Origin: CAVUCE01 sp963739985
Lineage (GTDB): Bacteria; Bacteroidota; Ignavibacteria; Ignavibacteriales; Ignavibacteriaceae
Assembly (NCBI GenBank): GCA_963739985.1
Contig: CAVUCE010000003.1
Coordinates: 62,001 to 126,000 of the forward strand
Length of the DNA: 64,000 nucleotides
Direction of reading: 5' to 3'
The stretch's first letter is position 1. Each line of letters opens with the position of its first letter. Under the pieces are notes generated by a model. That model made no database searches. It saw only the letters and a program-made list of their open reading frames with translations, and was not told the origin of the DNA. The translations under genes were made by a program, and so were the position numbers. Below are positions 27,566 to 36,677 of the stretch, piece by piece.

Positions 27566-27680
27566 CTTTGTTATTCCGAACCCGCTGCAGGAACGGGCAA
27601 GCTTGAATCAGAATCAGCATTTTTAGATGCTGGTTCAATCTTGCTTACTGCAAGCAGGTTTAGCATGACAGTTGCGTAAC
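27566..27680. repeat. Imperfect palindromic repeat, probably dispersed
   Basis: The minus strand reads as a long imperfect hairpin, GTCATGCTAAACCTGCTTGC ... GCAGCGGGTTCGGAATAACA. GCAAGCTTGAATC.. pairs with ..GGTTCAATCTTGC around the loop ATTTTTAGAT. The GTCATGCTxAAC ... TTCGGAATAACA framing is the style of dispersed repeats in Bacteroidota genomes. It starts 10 bp after the proton-ATPase stop codon and may act as its transcription end. A second copy was not found in this window. Confidence 0.5.
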
Positions 27681-27689
27681 GTCAGAGAA

Positions 27690-30140
27690 TTATGCTCTTT
27701 TGAATCTTATTCCACCGTGATCAAGAACTCTGTACAGACGAACTTTTATGTAATCGATAATTAAGAATACAAATATTGCCTCAGCCCAAATGAACAGTGC
27801 TAAACCCCAACCCATTGCCGGAAGCAAAATTCCGTATACAGTAATTATAGTAGCAATTATTTGGGTTATGATAACAGCGAACAATAAAGGCTTAGCAGGT
27901 TTTACCGTCCAGAAATTTTTCTTAGTTCGTGCAACAAATACGGTTAAGTGGCCGGCAACTGAAAGCTTCAGATAAATAAACGATTGAAGTACATCCGGCG
28001 AAAGATGAAATAATTCCAATCCAATGTAAAGTACACCGAACGACTCGATGACTCCCATTAAACCAATCATTGTGGAAATACCGAGAATTGTTCGCATATC
28101 CCATTTCTCGGGCGAGTTCGAATATTTAACATTATCATAAGCAATCGTCATAATCGGAGCGTCGTTTAATAATGCAAGCAAAACAATCATTAATGCGTTA
28201 ACCGGATAGAAATTAAAGATTAGAATTGAAAATGTAATGAAGATTAAGACTCTTATCGTTTCCGCTATTCTGTAAATGGCATAATTTGCCATACGCTGAA
28301 AAATTTTACGACTTTGTTTTATTGCATCTATTATTACTGAAAGTCCCGGTTTTGTTAATACAATTGCCGCTGCCGATTTAGCTGCATCCGAAGCTCCTGC
28401 AACAGCAATTCCGGCATCGGCTTTTTTTAGCGCCGGTGCATCGTTAACCCCGTCGCCTGTCATTCCAACTATGTGATCCTTTCCTTGAAGCAGTTCAACA
28501 ATATGATATTTATGTTCGGGAAATACTTGAGCAAAGCCGTCGGCATCCTCTACACTTTTAACTGCTTCTCTGTCGGGTTTATTCATAAAAGTTGAAGCTT
28601 CGGAAATGTTTGTCCCAAGGTTTACCTGTTTGGAAATTTCTTTAGCAATAGCAGAGTGATCGCCGGTTACCATTTTCACATCAATGCCCATTGACTGTGC
28701 CGTTTTAATAGTTTCAGCCGAATCTTCTCTCGGCGGATCATGCAAAGCAATTAAACCAACAAATTCCCATTCACCTTTTTCGTTTGTTCTGGCTACTCCA
28801 AGCGCTCTATATCCTTTAGAAGCAAATTTATCAACTTGTTCCGTAACTTTGCTGTTCAAATCGTTTCCGTTACTGCTCATAGAAGCAATAATCTGCGGAG
28901 CTCCTTTTGCAACTTTAATTTCTTGTCCTTCTTCGTTTTCCAAGGTTGCTTCGGTTTTTTTAGAGACTGGATCGAACGGAACAAATTTCTTTAATTTGTA
29001 TTTTTTTGAAATACCGTCGGTCAGTTTTAGACCTTCAGTTCTGCTGATTATTGCATTATCAATAGGATCTTTGTCTTCCGCTTTTGAAGACAGGGTTCCG
29101 TAAACCAGAATGTCTTCTTCCTTAAATCCATTGAAGGTGACAACCTCGGCAACGGAAATTTCGTTTTTAGTAATGGTTCCGGTTTTATCGGAACAGAGAA
29201 CATCCATTCCTGCCATTTCTTCTATTGCTACCAGCTTGCTTACAATTGCTTCTTTTTTTGCCAGAGCAATTGCACCGACTGCAAGTGTTACGGAAAGTAC
29301 TGCAGGAAGTGCTACCGGAATTGCCGCCACAGTTAATACCAAAGCAAATTGAAGTGTGTCTAGAAGACTTTCGTGTCTATATAATGCAACCAAAAATATT
29401 ATAACAACAAGCGCGACCGCCAGAATAATTAGGTAATCACCAATTTTAACAATTGCTTTTTGAAAGTGACTCTTGGTTTTGGCTCCCTCTACAAGTTTTG
29501 CCGTTTTACCGAAAAATGTATTCATTGCCGTGGCAACTACAACGGCAGTTATATCTCCCTGCCTCGCAATTGAACCGGCATAGGCCACATCGGAAACGTG
29601 TTTTTCAACCGGAAGTGATTCGCCGGTTAAAGCCGATTCGTCAACCATTAAATAATCGCCATCAATTATTTTTAGATCGGCGGGAATTCTATCACCCAAT
29701 CTAACACGAATAATATCTCCGGGGACTAATTCTTTCGATGGGATGCTAATCCATTTTCCGTCGCGTAATGCTCTCGCTTCCAGAGCAAGTTTTTGTTTTA
29801 GTAATTCTATTGCGTTATCTGCTTTGTGTTCCTGCCAGAAACCTACAACAGCATTAATCAACAATAAAACAAGAATTATCCAGAAATCTTCCCAGTGGTG
29901 AATTATTGCGGAAAGAACGATTGCAATTTCAATCATCCAGGGAATAGGTCCCCAGAAATAACTTAAAAATTTTAAAATCGGACTTACTTTCCTTTCTGTA
30001 ATTTCGTTAAGTCCGTATTGATCTAATCTTTTTTTAGCTTCATTTGATGTTAAGCCTTTTGGGTCAGTTTTGAGACGTTTATATAAATCTTTAGTATCTA
30101 GTTCTTTTGCTTCATCAGATGTTATCGTTTCATTATCCAT
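27690..30140 (-). CDS. P-type proton-efflux ATPase (P3A family)
   Basis: An 816-residue P-type ATPase. A cation-transporter N-terminal domain (about 12-60) precedes the first helices. The actuator motif TGES lies at 172-175. The conserved V-A-A-I-P-V-A-L-P-A-V-L helix at 271-282 is that of plasma-membrane H+-ATPases. The phosphorylation motif is D318-K-T-G-T. Hinge motifs MTGDGVNDAPALKKAD are visible. The IPVALPA rather than PEGLP helix and the length below 900 residues point to a P3A H+ pump, not a Ca2+ or metal pump. It would export protons for pH or energy balance. It is monocistronic. The start ATG has GGGGCAAAACC before it, a weak-to-fair site. Confidence 0.93.
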   Translation of the reverse strand: MDNETITSDEAKELDTKDLYKRLKTDPKGLTSNEAKKRLDQYGLNEITERKVSPILKFLSYFWGPIPWMIEIAIVLSAIIHHWEDFWIILVLLLINAVVGFWQEHKADNAIELLKQKLALEARALRDGKWISIPSKELVPGDIIRVRLGDRIPADLKIIDGDYLMVDESALTGESLPVEKHVSDVAYAGSIARQGDITAVVVATAMNTFFGKTAKLVEGAKTKSHFQKAIVKIGDYLIILAVALVVIIFLVALYRHESLLDTLQFALVLTVAAIPVALPAVLSVTLAVGAIALAKKEAIVSKLVAIEEMAGMDVLCSDKTGTITKNEISVAEVVTFNGFKEEDILVYGTLSSKAEDKDPIDNAIISRTEGLKLTDGISKKYKLKKFVPFDPVSKKTEATLENEEGQEIKVAKGAPQIIASMSSNGNDLNSKVTEQVDKFASKGYRALGVARTNEKGEWEFVGLIALHDPPREDSAETIKTAQSMGIDVKMVTGDHSAIAKEISKQVNLGTNISEASTFMNKPDREAVKSVEDADGFAQVFPEHKYHIVELLQGKDHIVGMTGDGVNDAPALKKADAGIAVAGASDAAKSAAAIVLTKPGLSVIIDAIKQSRKIFQRMANYAIYRIAETIRVLIFITFSILIFNFYPVNALMIVLLALLNDAPIMTIAYDNVKYSNSPEKWDMRTILGISTMIGLMGVIESFGVLYIGLELFHLSPDVLQSFIYLKLSVAGHLTVFVARTKKNFWTVKPAKPLLFAVIITQIIATIITVYGILLPAMGWGLALFIWAEAIFVFLIIDYIKVRLYRVLDHGGIRFKRA

Positions 30141-30551
30141 GGTTTTGCCCCTTTACTATTTTTTCTTCTTGTATTAGTTCTGAGATGATAAATGTAATTA
30201 GAAAGTTCGTAGTTTACATTAGTATGAAAATTAAAAGATCTTTTTGTATTTAAGTTACTTCTATAAAGTAAGTTAAATAGGAAATCTTGATTAGGTACGG
30301 GTAATGGGCTTAAGGGAAGATTTAGTTCCGGTTTGTATAAGTTTGAAAGTTCATATTTGAAGGTTAAAACCTTCACCGTATAATTGATCTTAAATTAAAA
30401 AATGTTAACTACACTTCTAACTTAAATAGTTTTGTAAATATGGTTGGTGATGAATAACATCAATTGTTTTTAATGAATTGAAGAAATAATAAAATGGAAA
30501 AAGAGATCTACTTACTAATATTCATATTAAAATCTTTTAAAAATGAAATAA
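30141..30551. other. Upstream region of the proton ATPase
   Basis: About 410 bp, AT-rich. A weak minus-strand frame runs through it but shows no family resemblance and no ribosome site. I regard it as leader/promoter DNA for the ATPase. Confidence 0.45.
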
Positions 30552-30608
30552 TCACAGTGAGCGGAGTCGAACTATATAGTTCATCTTCAACTGCTCCTTG
30601 ACTGACAT
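30552..30608. repeat. Palindromic repeat of the GCGGAGTCGAA type
   Basis: TCACAGTGAGCGGAGTCGAA ... then TTCAACTGCTCCTTGACTGACA form an imperfect inverted repeat around ACTATATAGT. The GAGCGGAGTCGAA / TTCGACTCCGCTC phrase is common in dispersed intergenic palindromes of Bacteroidota. It lies between the isomerase-like gene and the ATPase upstream region. Confidence 0.5.
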
Positions 30609-30650
30609 TATAATCAATTAGTATAAGGAATTATTGGGTTCGTGAATGGT

Positions 30651-31499
30651 TTACGATAATTTTTCTCTTACCTTCTCTAATAATTTTTTAGTCGCTTTTA
30701 TACCATCATATTCACTTAACTGATTTCCTTCATATTCTATTCCCAGGTATCCTCGATAACCGGCTTCAAGTACAATCTTCAACATTTTGAAATAATCAGT
30801 ATAGATTTCATTGCCGTCATTATCAAAGTCAATCGACTTAGCGCTTACGGATTTGGCAAAAGGCATCATTTCTTTTACGCCTTTATACCGGTCATAATAA
30901 TTATCATCATTTAAACGAAAATTTCCGAAATCCGGTAAAGTGCCGCAGAATGGATTGCTCACCATATCTATAACTTTTGCAAGCCATTCGCCGTTGCTCG
31001 ATAAACCGCCGTGATTCTCGACTAAAACATTTATTTCGTATTTCGCTCCGAATTCAGTTAAAAGGCTTAATCCGTCGGCAGCTAATTTCATTTGTTCATC
31101 ATAACTGCCTTCGCTCGCAGCATTAACACGAATTGAATAACATCCTAAAATTTTTGCGGCATCAATCCATTTATAATGATTTTCTACTGCTTTAATTCTT
31201 TTCGCTTTATCAGGATCTCCGAGGTTACCTTCGCCGTCGCACATTATTAAAAGGCTTTTTACGCCCTCATTATCTGCACGTTTTCTCATTTCTTTTATAT
31301 AATTTTCATCTTTATCAATAAAGAAACGATTTACATATTCAACCGCATTTATTCCAAATTCATGTTTTGCAATTGAAGCGAAATCAAGATTATTAATTTT
31401 ACCATCGAATAAGTTTTTATGGAGTGACCATTGGGCTAACGATATTTTGAAGAGCAAGGTGTTTTCACCAGGCAAAGAAGAATTATGATTATCTGACAT
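30651..31499 (-). CDS. Sugar-phosphate isomerase/epimerase-like TIM-barrel protein
   Basis: The protein has 282 residues from the chosen start. It belongs to the AP-endonuclease-2/xylose isomerase-like superfamily. Cues are the opening FKISLAQWSLH, AVEYVNRFF, metal-site-like VENHGGLSSNGEWL, GTLPDFGNFR and the closing YRGYLGIEYEG. The barrel binds a divalent metal through E/D/H residues and isomerises or epimerises sugars; the exact substrate is unknown. ATG 31499 is chosen because AGGAG sits 10 nt upstream; a longer frame to 31556 lacks such a site. There is no signal peptide, unlike many secreted relatives. It stands alone. Confidence 0.82.
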   Translation of the reverse strand: MSDNHNSSLPGENTLLFKISLAQWSLHKNLFDGKINNLDFASIAKHEFGINAVEYVNRFFIDKDENYIKEMRKRADNEGVKSLLIMCDGEGNLGDPDKAKRIKAVENHYKWIDAAKILGCYSIRVNAASEGSYDEQMKLAADGLSLLTEFGAKYEINVLVENHGGLSSNGEWLAKVIDMVSNPFCGTLPDFGNFRLNDDNYYDRYKGVKEMMPFAKSVSAKSIDFDNDGNEIYTDYFKMLKIVLEAGYRGYLGIEYEGNQLSEYDGIKATKKLLEKVREKLS

Positions 31500-31556
31500 T
31501 AGTCTTAAAGCTCCTGATATTTTTGTTGGTAAGAATAAAGACATTTTCCATATCAT

Positions 31557-32095
31557 AAAAAATAATCGAGTATTATCGTTTTAATCCGATAATATATATG
31601 AGCCCATTCTAAAAAGTTTATTAAAGAGATCGTGATAATTTTTATCAGAGTAAAATTTTAAATAAATTCCTGATAACAAATTTACTCAATATCCAAGGAG
31701 AAAATGTCCAAGAAAAACACAAGACACTAACAGTCGGGGCTATTCTGATTAACCAACATAGTATCTCTTAAAATGGCAAAAGAAATAGAAGAATCAGAAG
31801 AGAAGAAATTTTATGAACTTATTTTCTGCAATATAAAAAAAGAAGACTTCATTCTTCTTGAGGGATTTATCTCCGGTTGAGTATGAAATGAAAAATAGAC
31901 AAATTTTAATTCAAAATGTTGCTTATCTTTCTGTGTACTTTTTCTGGTACAGTTCAAATTAATTGTTAGTTGGAATAGATGATTAATTTGTATGAAACAA
32001 GTAGTTAAAAAGGTTGGTAAACCTTTCTACACTTTCGGATTTTAGGCGAGACTTAATTATAAGTCGTTTTGTGCTATATTAATAAGGGGTAAATC
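31557..32095. other. Intergenic region with a doubtful 35-codon frame
   Basis: About 540 bp. One short acidic/basic frame (31773-31880, plus strand; starts MAKEIEESEEKKFYELIF) has amino-acid composition like a real protein but no ribosome binding site. It may be a gene fragment. Otherwise nothing was recognised; the promoter of the gene at 32096 should lie here. Confidence 0.35.
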
Positions 32096-32575
32096 ATGAG
32101 CTTACAAATATTGGAATTTATAAGAATTACAGCTGTATGTGCATCATTCTTTTGGGGATATAAGATTGGTTTTGCTGAAATTTATAATCCTATTGCCCAA
32201 TTGCATTTTATGATACCTGTAATAATTGTTGCAATTGCGGGATTGTCTGGCATTGAAGGCTTATTCTTCGCAAAAAAATCAGCTGAAATTAAAGGTTTCG
32301 AGGTTGGAAGTAATTACCAGAGGCAATCTGCCATTGCATTGTTATCGTATGCAGTAATAGCATTAATTATATATTTCTACAATTGGGGAATCAAAGCAGA
32401 GTTGACAATTCTTTTTGCCTTTATTTTCTTTTTCTTTTTTTCAGGGATTAATCATGCGTGGGATGCAATTAAGAGAAGAAACTATAAGTGGCAGAATATT
32501 AATCGTCCATTTATTACATTACTACTTATTGCCGGGATGATTTATCCAGTAATAATGGCATTAAAAACCCTATGA
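32096..32575 (+). CDS. Small four-helix membrane protein (DUF6790-like)
   Basis: A 159-residue integral membrane protein with four hydrophobic helices at about 6-24, 35-58, 78-98 and 102-120, and a last one near 140-157. The motif SNYQRQSAIALLSYAVIAL between helices 2 and 3, and GINHAWDAIKRRNYKWQNINRPF before the last, resemble the DUF6790 family of uncharacterised bacterial membrane proteins. I give that family from memory with moderate certainty. The start ATG follows AAGGGG. No neighbour hints at a role. Confidence 0.72.
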   Translation: MSLQILEFIRITAVCASFFWGYKIGFAEIYNPIAQLHFMIPVIIVAIAGLSGIEGLFFAKKSAEIKGFEVGSNYQRQSAIALLSYAVIALIIYFYNWGIKAELTILFAFIFFFFFSGINHAWDAIKRRNYKWQNINRPFITLLLIAGMIYPVIMALKTL

Positions 32576-32902
32576 TATTTATAATTAGTTTTATCGTATT
32601 GTCTCAACTAAATGTTAATATAACATGGCACTATATCAATAATCAGTAGGTTTTATAATTATATATGAAAGGACCTGCTTTCCAGCAAAGTTAGGGCGCA
32701 TAATTGTATGGCCGTTATCTACTAAAAGCAATGTCATTAAGTAGAGGCCATTACAGGTGAAGAAAAGGCATAGGAAATGAACCGGCTAAAGTCTATATTT
32801 CTAGCTAATATGAGATGATAATCTTTTCAGAAAATGGTACTAGAAATCATTACTAAAATATTTGTTTTATTGAACCATAACCTATAAACATATTTAATAC
32901 TA
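32576..32902. other. Intergenic region with no gene seen
   Basis: About 325 bp between convergent genes. It is less AT-rich near 32670-32790 but has no open frame of note. Confidence 0.4.
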
Positions 32903-32937
32903 ATAGAGCATCGCGTATAATTGTCACGATGCTCTAT
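32903..32937 (-). terminator. Hairpin, probable terminator of the YHS-protein gene
   Basis: A perfect 11-bp stem, ATAGAGCATCG / CGATGCTCTAT, with a 13-nt loop lies 14 bp past the minus-strand stop codon. The following T run is weak. Confidence 0.55.
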
Positions 32938-32950
32938 AATAAGCTTTGAC

Positions 32951-33397
32951 TTATTGTTTCATTGCCTTAAACTGTTTGTCTGCTTTTTCACTAATCATCT
33001 TAGGGTTTTTGTCAAACATAACCTTTGCCTTTTTAGTTGAAAAAAGATAGGTGTTGCCTTTATATTCAGTAAATAATTTGGGATTTGATTCTAACTTTTT
33101 CCCCATAGACATGGCAGTCGCACAATAACCATCGTACTTCGGAATAAATTTTTCCGGCATTTTATCAAACATAGATTTTGCTTTAGCATTTACAAAATAA
33201 TATGTTTTCCCTTCGTAAGTGGATGAGTATTCTGACTTACCTTTTAAAGCTTTATCCATTGCTTTATAAGCTACAGGGCAATATTCATGAAGAGCAACTC
33301 GATGTTTAACTTTATTTTTTGTTTGAGCATTCATGAAAGGGGAAATACTACCAATAACCATTACTATGATAATTGATAATTTAAATTTATTTAGCAT
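32951..33397 (-). CDS. Exported protein with two YHS-like domains
   Basis: A 148-residue protein with a signal peptide (1-24, ...FMNAQ). Two related halves follow. The first (about 38-90) shows CPVAYKAMDKALKGKSEYSS, TYEGKTYYFVNAKAKSMFDK, and the second (about 90-138) shows YDGYCATAMSMGKK, EYKGNTYLFSTKKAKVMFDK. YHS domains are small cysteine-containing folds thought to bind metal or haem, and they often travel with copper or heavy-metal transporters. Here each half keeps one cysteine (C40, C92). No metal transporter adjoins. It is probably periplasmic. The RBS GGAGG is just before ATG. Confidence 0.8.
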   Translation of the reverse strand: MLNKFKLSIIIVMVIGSISPFMNAQTKNKVKHRVALHEYCPVAYKAMDKALKGKSEYSSTYEGKTYYFVNAKAKSMFDKMPEKFIPKYDGYCATAMSMGKKLESNPKLFTEYKGNTYLFSTKKAKVMFDKNPKMISEKADKQFKAMKQ

Positions 33398-33767
33398 TTT
33401 TGCCTCCAGCGTTATTTTAAAAAAATATATGATCTGAGGAGAAGTTTAAGATAATTGAGGAAGCAAAAATGTCATCTATTTTACATAATAAAGGAATTTA
33501 AAAAATCATTTCTTATTAAATCAATAATTGTGAGATGAAATTCTAATCGCCGATGAAAATGAGAGATTTGGCATTGGAAAATGTTTTACTGCAACGCATC
33601 TTTTAATAAATTTCTCAATATATAGGAGTTCGAAAATTTATACGGAGATAGTTAAAATCAAAATTATATTATTTACAATACTTATGATAAAGAAAAATCT
33701 GGGACTAAATGTATATTTTAATTCCAGACTTTTCTAAATGCTTAAATATTATAAGTCATAATTTATC
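33398..33767. other. Intergenic region with no gene seen
   Basis: About 370 bp, very AT-rich. It should hold the promoter of the YHS-protein gene and the 3' region of the barrel gene. No structure was recognised. Confidence 0.4.
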
Positions 33768-34436
33768 TTAAAAATAATAATTTAGCCCGGCATTTACATT
33801 AACCACATTAACTGTTCTTTTTGAAATATTTGTCGCTGACAAAGAATCGTTTGAAGAAGCATCCGATATTACTTGAGAATCATTTATTACTCCATATAAA
33901 GCATTTGCATCAATAAATAAATTTTTTGAAATAGGTATTAGAATTCCCGCACCAATACCAAGTTGAGTTTCATTAGAAGAATAAGTATCATCACCTAAAT
34001 CAATTTTATTCCCATTGTTGTTGGTGTAATTTCCTTTTACTTCTTGTTTCAGAAAATAAACACCAGCCGAGATAAGAATGTATGGTCTAACAATCTTATT
34101 TCCCAAAAAATATTTTGCATTTACTATCAAAGGCACCGCATTTGTGGCAACATCCAGATTAAACTTACCGCTGCCACCGGCTTTAATAAAAGCATCATTA
34201 TAAGAACTGTTATCAAATCCCCAATTAATATATCCAGTTTTTATTGAGATCTGGACGTTTTGTTTAAAGCCGTAATTAAAAGAAATAGCTGCAGAAGTTC
34301 CGGGGTTATAGTAATCATTAAAACTGCCGGTTGGGATTGAAGTACCTGCGTAAGCTCCGACTCCAAATTTTTTTTGTGCATTAGCAGTCATTAGAGCTGT
34401 AGAAAAAATAAATAGTAAAATAAGTTTGAATTTCAT
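33768..34436 (-). CDS. Outer-membrane beta-barrel protein (OmpA-like porin fold)
   Basis: The protein has 222 residues from ATG 34436, chosen because GGAGG lies just upstream (34441-34445) and because the signal peptide MKFKLILLFIFSTALMTANAQ begins there; a longer frame runs to 34550 without such support. The mature part alternates hydrophobic and polar residues in eight or so strands (KFGVGAYAGTSIPTGSF, AAISFNYGFKQNVQISIKTGYINW, YILISAGVYFLKQE) and ends in VNVNAGLNYYF, a terminal aromatic typical of outer-membrane insertion. It is a small porin-family barrel of unknown ligand. The next upstream gene on this strand (34575 onward) is a cargo protein. Confidence 0.85.
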   Translation of the reverse strand: MKFKLILLFIFSTALMTANAQKKFGVGAYAGTSIPTGSFNDYYNPGTSAAISFNYGFKQNVQISIKTGYINWGFDNSSYNDAFIKAGGSGKFNLDVATNAVPLIVNAKYFLGNKIVRPYILISAGVYFLKQEVKGNYTNNNGNKIDLGDDTYSSNETQLGIGAGILIPISKNLFIDANALYGVINDSQVISDASSNDSLSATNISKRTVNVVNVNAGLNYYF

Positions 34437-34574
34437 ACTTCCTCCGCAATAATAGAGCTTTAAGAATATTATAGACTTAGAACTTAATTTCAATATAAAA
34501 ATTAGATTACTAATTAAAAACAGCCGTGGAATAATGAGACCCCACGGCAATCATGAAATCGGATTTATATTATT

Positions 34575-35768
34575 TTATTTAATAAGAATCATCTTTCTTG
34601 TAATAATATTTGATCCTGATTTGATGCTATAGAAATACGTTCCGCTTGAAAGGTTATCGGCGTTAAAAGTTATTTCATGCCAGCCTGAATTTTGTAGTAC
34701 ATCATTTAATAATGTTTTTACTAAACTGCCAATGGAACTATAAATCTTAACGGTGATTTGTGAACGGGATGGAAGTGAATATTTTATTTTAGTCGATGGA
34801 TTAAACGGATTTGGATAATTATGTTCAACAACAAAATTATCCAAAATTGATTTTTTATTTTTAGAATCATTTATTGCAGTTATGTTTAATCCCTCAACGT
34901 AAATTGCTCCGGTTGGAGTGCCAATATTCAAAACATGTTCAATTCCTGTTCCGTCTAAATTAGCCCGAGAAATAATTCCATTGTTGCCAGCGGAGAAATA
35001 ACTATTTACCCAATAGATTTTCCCTTCATCTAAAGAAAGTGAAATTCCATCCGGTGCATCCGCGTGGAGTAATTTTTCAGCGGTTCCGTTATTTATACTT
35101 GCTCTCATAATATTATCATTGGCTGTGTTAACCCAATAGACATAACCGTCTTTAGTATTCAAAGCAATTGAAGGCGGCTGAATATATGATTTTAATGTAA
35201 CTACGGTTTCAACATTACTTCCATCAAGATTTGCTCTCATAACTCCGCCGGTTTTAACCCAATATATCTTTTTGTTCTTAAGATCGAGTGCAATATCAAG
35301 AATACCGTTTGTTACTCCATTATCACTGCCGGCAACAAGTGTATCTAGTCCTGTACCATCAGGATTAGAGCTCAACAGGAAACCGTTATTAATGTTATCC
35401 GCAACATACAATTTATTATTAATGTTGTCGTATGCCATACCGGCCGGGTTTTCACTTCTGCTAAAACCACCAAATAATATTGTTGATTCATCTGAGCCGT
35501 CAAGCTTTGCACGTTTAACTTTGTTAGGGAAATCAAATTCGGACCAATAAATATATCCGCCTTCATTATCAACAACTATAGATCTTGGACGCTCAGAGGA
35601 AATAACGGTTGTATCAATTCCATTTTTGGCTGTTGCTACAACGTTATCATCTGAACCATAATAAATTTGAGCGTTTGAAATACCGCTTACAAATAAACTG
35701 ACAAAAAATATGACAAGAGTTTGTTCGAGAATATTAAATCTCTTTAATCGAATTGTATCAATTTTCAT
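34575..35768 (-). CDS. Type IX-secreted YWTD-type beta-propeller
   Basis: A 397-residue protein. Signal peptide about 1-33 (an N-terminal extension MKIDTIRLKRFNILEQ, then a hydrophobic core ending GISNAQ). Residues 40-300 carry LDL-receptor class-B style repeats: GGYIYWSEFD, NKLYVAD, KKIYWVKTGGVMRANLDGS, GYVYWVNTANDNIMRA, GKIYWVNSYF. These form a six-bladed propeller, a protein- or ligand-binding platform. The last 80 residues are a type-A type IX sorting domain (HNYPNPFNPSTKI, ending RKMILIK). The partner is unknown. AAGGAGAT lies directly before the ATG. Confidence 0.9.
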   Translation of the reverse strand: MKIDTIRLKRFNILEQTLVIFFVSLFVSGISNAQIYYGSDDNVVATAKNGIDTTVISSERPRSIVVDNEGGYIYWSEFDFPNKVKRAKLDGSDESTILFGGFSRSENPAGMAYDNINNKLYVADNINNGFLLSSNPDGTGLDTLVAGSDNGVTNGILDIALDLKNKKIYWVKTGGVMRANLDGSNVETVVTLKSYIQPPSIALNTKDGYVYWVNTANDNIMRASINNGTAEKLLHADAPDGISLSLDEGKIYWVNSYFSAGNNGIISRANLDGTGIEHVLNIGTPTGAIYVEGLNITAINDSKNKKSILDNFVVEHNYPNPFNPSTKIKYSLPSRSQITVKIYSSIGSLVKTLLNDVLQNSGWHEITFNADNLSSGTYFYSIKSGSNIITRKMILIK

Positions 35769-36319
35769 AGATCTCCTTATAAGTGATTAAATGGTTACTG
35801 ATTATTATTTTTTTGAAATTTGAGATTTAATCGCAATTCTGTTTCAAAAAATTGAAATAATGATTATAAATCATAAACAGAATCAGATTAGCTAATAAAT
35901 TATATAGTAGGGGAGACTAGAATTCGTCGAATAGGAAAAAACGAATTTTTGACAGCAAAAGAATTTGCCGTTTCTCGGCAACAAAACATAAATGATAGAT
36001 ATGGTAAATTATAAGATTGTGTAGGAGAGACTTATCGCCAATATAATTGTAAATTAAATACAAGGATAAACAGCTAATATTAAATTTTGTTTGAGCGTAA
36101 TAATTTATGTTATCTTTTTCGCATGCGATTAGATAATACAAAATAAAAATATCCTTAAATCATTTAATAATGAATAGTTATCCAATGATATAAAAATTAG
36201 ATTCAAATTGCAAACATTGTTCTTTTAGAAAAGCTTAATATGATGTTTAATCGTTGGTAAAATTACTTTTCTTTTCTTAGATAAATATTAGGCCGGAAAC
36301 TTTATTTTAGTAATATAAT
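35769..36319. other. Intergenic region with no gene seen
   Basis: About 550 bp, AT-rich. A short minus-strand frame is present but shows no family pattern. It presumably holds the promoter of the YWTD cargo gene. Confidence 0.4.
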
Positions 36320-36676
36320 CTATTTTACTTCCATTTGATTATATCCATTATTACCATAAGGATTCAACTTTTCTTTCCACAATTCTTCCAAAACTTGAAG
36401 ATCTTCTGTATAATCATAATCCGGATCGTCTTTTGGTTTTAGCACATCAATTATTTCGAAGGAAAAATTATTTTCGCCATACTTTTTGTAATCTTCAAGC
36501 AGTCCTTTATTTCCCTCCGAGCCAAATTTTAATTCGAATTTATGTCGATTTATTCTGCTTAATAAATTTTTATGACTTCCTATAAGAATTTTGTTATTCG
36601 CCAAATTTTTTATTTGATAAACACCCATATCCGGAGGATTATCTTTATAGTGTCTTTTTAATTCTGATTTATCCAT
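36320..36676 (-). CDS. GIY-YIG-fold protein paired with an ArsR regulator
   Basis: A 118-residue protein with a single GIY-YIG nuclease-like domain. The GIY and YIG motifs appear as G-V-Y (residues about 18-20) and L-I-G (about 31-33), followed by an R-I-N-R-H helix, a K-K-Y-G-E-N-N-F-S-F-E strand and a final E-E-L-W-K-E helix. The variant motif is normal for the small GIY-YIG proteins that lie beside DUF2087-type regulators. Whether this subfamily cuts DNA is not established. The start ATG is 1 bp after the regulator's stop codon, so the two are co-translated. Confidence 0.85.
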   Translation of the reverse strand: MDKSELKRHYKDNPPDMGVYQIKNLANNKILIGSHKNLLSRINRHKFELKFGSEGNKGLLEDYKKYGENNFSFEIIDVLKPKDDPDYDYTEDLQVLEELWKEKLNPYGNNGYNQMEVK

Positions 36677-36677
36677 G

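Noticed and set aside
30122..30376. Minus-strand open frame of 84 codons upstream of the proton ATPase
   Set aside because: No ribosome site and low-complexity composition; it overlaps the ATPase start and is better read as leader DNA.
35917..36141. Minus-strand open frame of 74 codons in the intergenic gap
   Set aside because: AT-driven frame with tyrosine/isoleucine-rich composition, no start signal and no family pattern.
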